From Ancylobacter lacus (GTDB lineage Bacteria > Pseudomonadota > Alphaproteobacteria > Rhizobiales > Xanthobacteraceae), in NCBI RefSeq assembly GCF_018390635.1, contig NZ_JAHBGE010000030.1, forward strand, positions 1 to 38,218: DNA of 38,218 nucleotides, written 5' to 3'. This document shows, piece by piece, positions 36,690 through 38,218 of this stretch (positions are counted from its first letter, which is position 1; each line of letters starts with the position of its first letter). Under the pieces are notes generated by a model. The model saw nothing but the letters and a program-made list of their open reading frames with translations, was not told where the DNA came from and ran no database searches. Position numbers and translations under genes: made by a program.

Positions 36690-37665
36690 TGCAGTCTGGA
36701 TCAGCCCCCGCAGCGCGGCGGCCCTGACCTTCGCCACGGCGCCCCTCCCCGGCGACGGAGCGGCCTCCCTCCCCGCCGCAGCCCGGCACCCCGCTCCGGC
36801 GCGGTCCCCCGCCATCGTTCCTCCCGCAGCGACCCCGCCCGCCCTCCTGGCCCGCAGCGCCCTCCTCGGCCTCGCCCTTCTCGGCGGCGCCGCGCCCGCC
36901 CTCGCGCAGTCGCTGCCGGCGGAGCCGGCGCTCCGGCCCTACAAGCCGGTCACCGTGACCTATGATCTCAAGGGCGCCGACGACCCCGGCCTGGTGGCGC
37001 TGGTGGCGAGCCTGCGCGCCGCGGTGGCGGCCCGGCTGGCGGGGCCGATCCGCGATGCCGCCGCGCCGGACCTCGCCGTGCTCATGCCCCCGCTCGGCTT
37101 TCCCTCAACCGAGGCGCCGCGCACGCTGGACATGCCGGCCGGGCTGGACGGTTCGCAGAAGCTCGACCACCTCTTCACCCGGCTTTCGACCGACGAGAAG
37201 CCGGACCGCAAGGCGCTGGACCTGCTGATTCTCGCGACGGCGGGGGAGGCGCTGGCGCACGGCACCCTCAGCCGCTCCAGCCTCGGCCGAGACACCTTCT
37301 GCGCGCCGGCCGAGCCGCGCTTCGACCGCGGCCGCGTGCTGGCGGTCGCCAAGGCCGCCAATGAGGTGCCGGAGAATCTGGTGGTCCTCACCCGCGATGT
37401 CGGCTTCCGCGAAACCCCGGACCCCGCGGCCCCGGTGGTGGCCACCGTGAAGGCGGATACCGTGGTGCCCGTCGTCGAGGGCGCGGCCGAAGGCAAGGAC
37501 GGCCACCGCGACTGGTACGCCGTGGCGCTGCCGAACGGCAAGCGTGGCTATGCGAGGGGCAACGATTCGATCTCGTTCGAAACCACGCGCCTGTGCTTCG
37601 CCCGCGCCGGCCAGGGCGAGCCGGCGGGGTGGAAGCTGACCCTTATCGTGATGCCGATGCCCTGA
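36601..37665 (+). CDS. Secreted SH3-like-domain protein with tandem-repeat 5' end
   Basis: From the ATG at 36601 the protein has 354 residues. A hydrophobic stretch at 81-96 (ALLARSALLGLALLGG) followed by APALAQS (cleavage near 102) looks like a signal peptide, but it is far from this start. The mature part has an Ala/Leu-rich region without recognised domain. A bacterial SH3-like domain follows at roughly 255-330 (VVLTRDVGFRETPDPAAPVVATV...DWYAVALPNGKRGYARG). Such domains bind cell-wall or peptide ligands in the periplasm. Start choice is uncertain: 36601 has an ideal GGAG 7 nt upstream, but the repeat supplies many in-frame ATGs down to 36685, which would shorten the leader. No in-frame start lies nearer the signal peptide. 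Confidence 0.65.
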   Translation: MRPMGRMMRPMRRMMGPMRRMMGPMGWMMRAVWISPRSAAALTFATAPLPGDGAASLPAAARHPAPARSPAIVPPAATPPALLARSALLGLALLGGAAPALAQSLPAEPALRPYKPVTVTYDLKGADDPGLVALVASLRAAVAARLAGPIRDAAAPDLAVLMPPLGFPSTEAPRTLDMPAGLDGSQKLDHLFTRLSTDEKPDRKALDLLILATAGEALAHGTLSRSSLGRDTFCAPAEPRFDRGRVLAVAKAANEVPENLVVLTRDVGFRETPDPAAPVVATVKADTVVPVVEGAAEGKDGHRDWYAVALPNGKRGYARGNDSISFETTRLCFARAGQGEPAGWKLTLIVMPMP

Positions 37666-37695
37666 ATCGTCCGCCTCCAACCGCGCGAGGAACGC

Positions 37696-38136
37696 ATGCC
37701 CCACGATTCCTATGACGACGCCTTCATCGCCGGCTGGCTGGCGCGGGTGCGCAGCATCGCCATCGTGGGGGCGAGCCCCAACCCGGCGCGGCCCAGCCAT
37801 GGCGTGGCGCGCTTCCTTGCCCGGGCGGGCTACCGGGTGATCTGCGTCAACCCCGGCCAGGCCGGCCGCGACATTGCCGGCCTGCCGACCTATGCCCGGC
37901 TCGCCGACATCCCCGAGCCGATCGACATGGTCGACGTGTTCCGCGCGCCGGCCTATCTGCGCGCCGTGGTGGAGGAGGCGCTGGCGCTGGCGCCGCGCCC
38001 GGCGCTGATCTGGGGCCAGCTCGGCGTGCGCGACGACGCGGCGGCGGCGCTCGCCGAGCGCGAGGGGCTTGCCGTCATCATGGACCGCTGCCCGGCCATC
38101 GAGATTCCAAGGCTCGGCCTCAGCGGCCCGGCCTGA
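37696..38136 (+). CDS. YccU-type CoA-binding protein
   Basis: This 146-residue protein is a single Rossmann-like CoA-binding domain (CoA_binding_2). It has IAIVGASPNPARPSHGVARFL (the nucleotide-binding turn), YRVICVNPGQAGRDIAGLPTYARLADIP, the DMVDVFRAPAYLRAVVEEAL helix, LIWGQLGVRDD and the closing GLAVIMDRCPAIE motif. Its biological role is not established in most bacteria. The start has a GAGGA ribosome site. It follows the SH3-domain gene after 30 bp, so the two may share a transcript. Confidence 0.93.
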   Translation: MPHDSYDDAFIAGWLARVRSIAIVGASPNPARPSHGVARFLARAGYRVICVNPGQAGRDIAGLPTYARLADIPEPIDMVDVFRAPAYLRAVVEEALALAPRPALIWGQLGVRDDAAAALAEREGLAVIMDRCPAIEIPRLGLSGPA

Positions 38137-38218
38137 ATTCACATCAATAATTCGATTTATTAATTATACCCCGACTCCGTAGAATCCCGGCAAATAGCTG
38201 CGAAGGCTTGCGGAATCG
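38137..38218. other. AT-rich end of window
   Basis: The first 40 bp after the YccU-type gene are strikingly AT-rich for this genome (AATAATTCGATTTATTAATT), with a short AATAA/TTATT inverted repeat. It may be a terminator or a promoter for a gene beyond the edge. Confidence 0.3.

Noticed and set aside
36388..36789. His/Pro-repeat protein on the minus strand (HPPHRPHHPSH repeats)
   Set aside because: It is only the complement of the 21-bp tandem repeat. It has no ribosome site and no sequence outside the repeat that looks coding.

Overview
This is about 38 kb of GC-rich chromosomal DNA from an alphaproteobacterium, most likely a member of the Hyphomicrobiales (Rhizobiales). That placement rests on the tig - clpP - clpX - lon - hupB order, the glnB-glnA pair, rplM-rpsI, an ATP12-type F1-ATPase chaperone and a bacterial transglutaminase-like cysteine peptidase. 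A Xanthobacteraceae relative such as Ancylobacter or Starkeya would fit, but this is inference. No rRNA operon, insertion sequence, prophage or CRISPR array is visible.

Left half (1-19.2 kb), an accessory surface-polysaccharide locus. After the 3' end of a transglutaminase-like peptidase gene, eight genes run on the minus strand from 9559 down to 453: an O-antigen-ligase-like membrane protein, a GT4 glycosyltransferase, a GT2 glycosyltransferase, a second Wzy-like membrane protein, two more GT4 enzymes, a hexapeptide acetyltransferase and a fourth GT4. Several junctions are ATGA overlaps, so this is probably one operon. Divergent from it is a membrane-anchored protein with a helical-repeat region and a C-terminal beta-sandwich-like domain. 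Next come a Tat-exported pectate-lyase-like beta-helix protein (minus) and an acyltransferase-3 gene (plus). The acyltransferase gene has a near-consensus sigma-54 promoter framed by a perfect 10-bp inverted repeat. A plus-strand trio follows: a Wzx-like flippase, UDP-galactopyranose mutase and a glycosyltransferase, which implies a galactofuranose-containing glycan. No priming glycosyltransferase, chain-length regulator or outer-membrane export protein lies here, so the locus is incomplete or continues to the left.

Middle (19.2-28.4 kb), core protein quality control on the minus strand: ATP12 chaperone and HAD phosphatase, tRNA-Val(UAC), hupB, lon, clpX, clpP, tig and tRNA-Leu(UAG). lon has a good sigma-32-type heat-shock promoter. 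Several strong stem-loops separate the units.

Right (28.4-38.2 kb), mostly housekeeping: a Tat-exported cupredoxin-fold protein that resembles multicopper oxidases but has lost the copper-ligand motifs; the NAD(P)HX repair enzyme Nnr, convergent with it and sharing a palindromic CTAG as both stop codons; glnB with a sigma-54-type promoter, then glnA; a membrane diguanylate cyclase; rpsI and rplM with a clear sigma-70 promoter; an SH3-domain secreted protein whose 5' end is a 21-bp tandem repeat; and a YccU-type CoA-binding protein.

The least ordinary signals are the sigma-54/inverted-repeat control region before the acyltransferase, the copper-less multicopper-oxidase-like protein, the exported beta-helix and beta-sandwich proteins in the polysaccharide locus, and the in-frame tandem repeat at the start of the SH3-domain gene.
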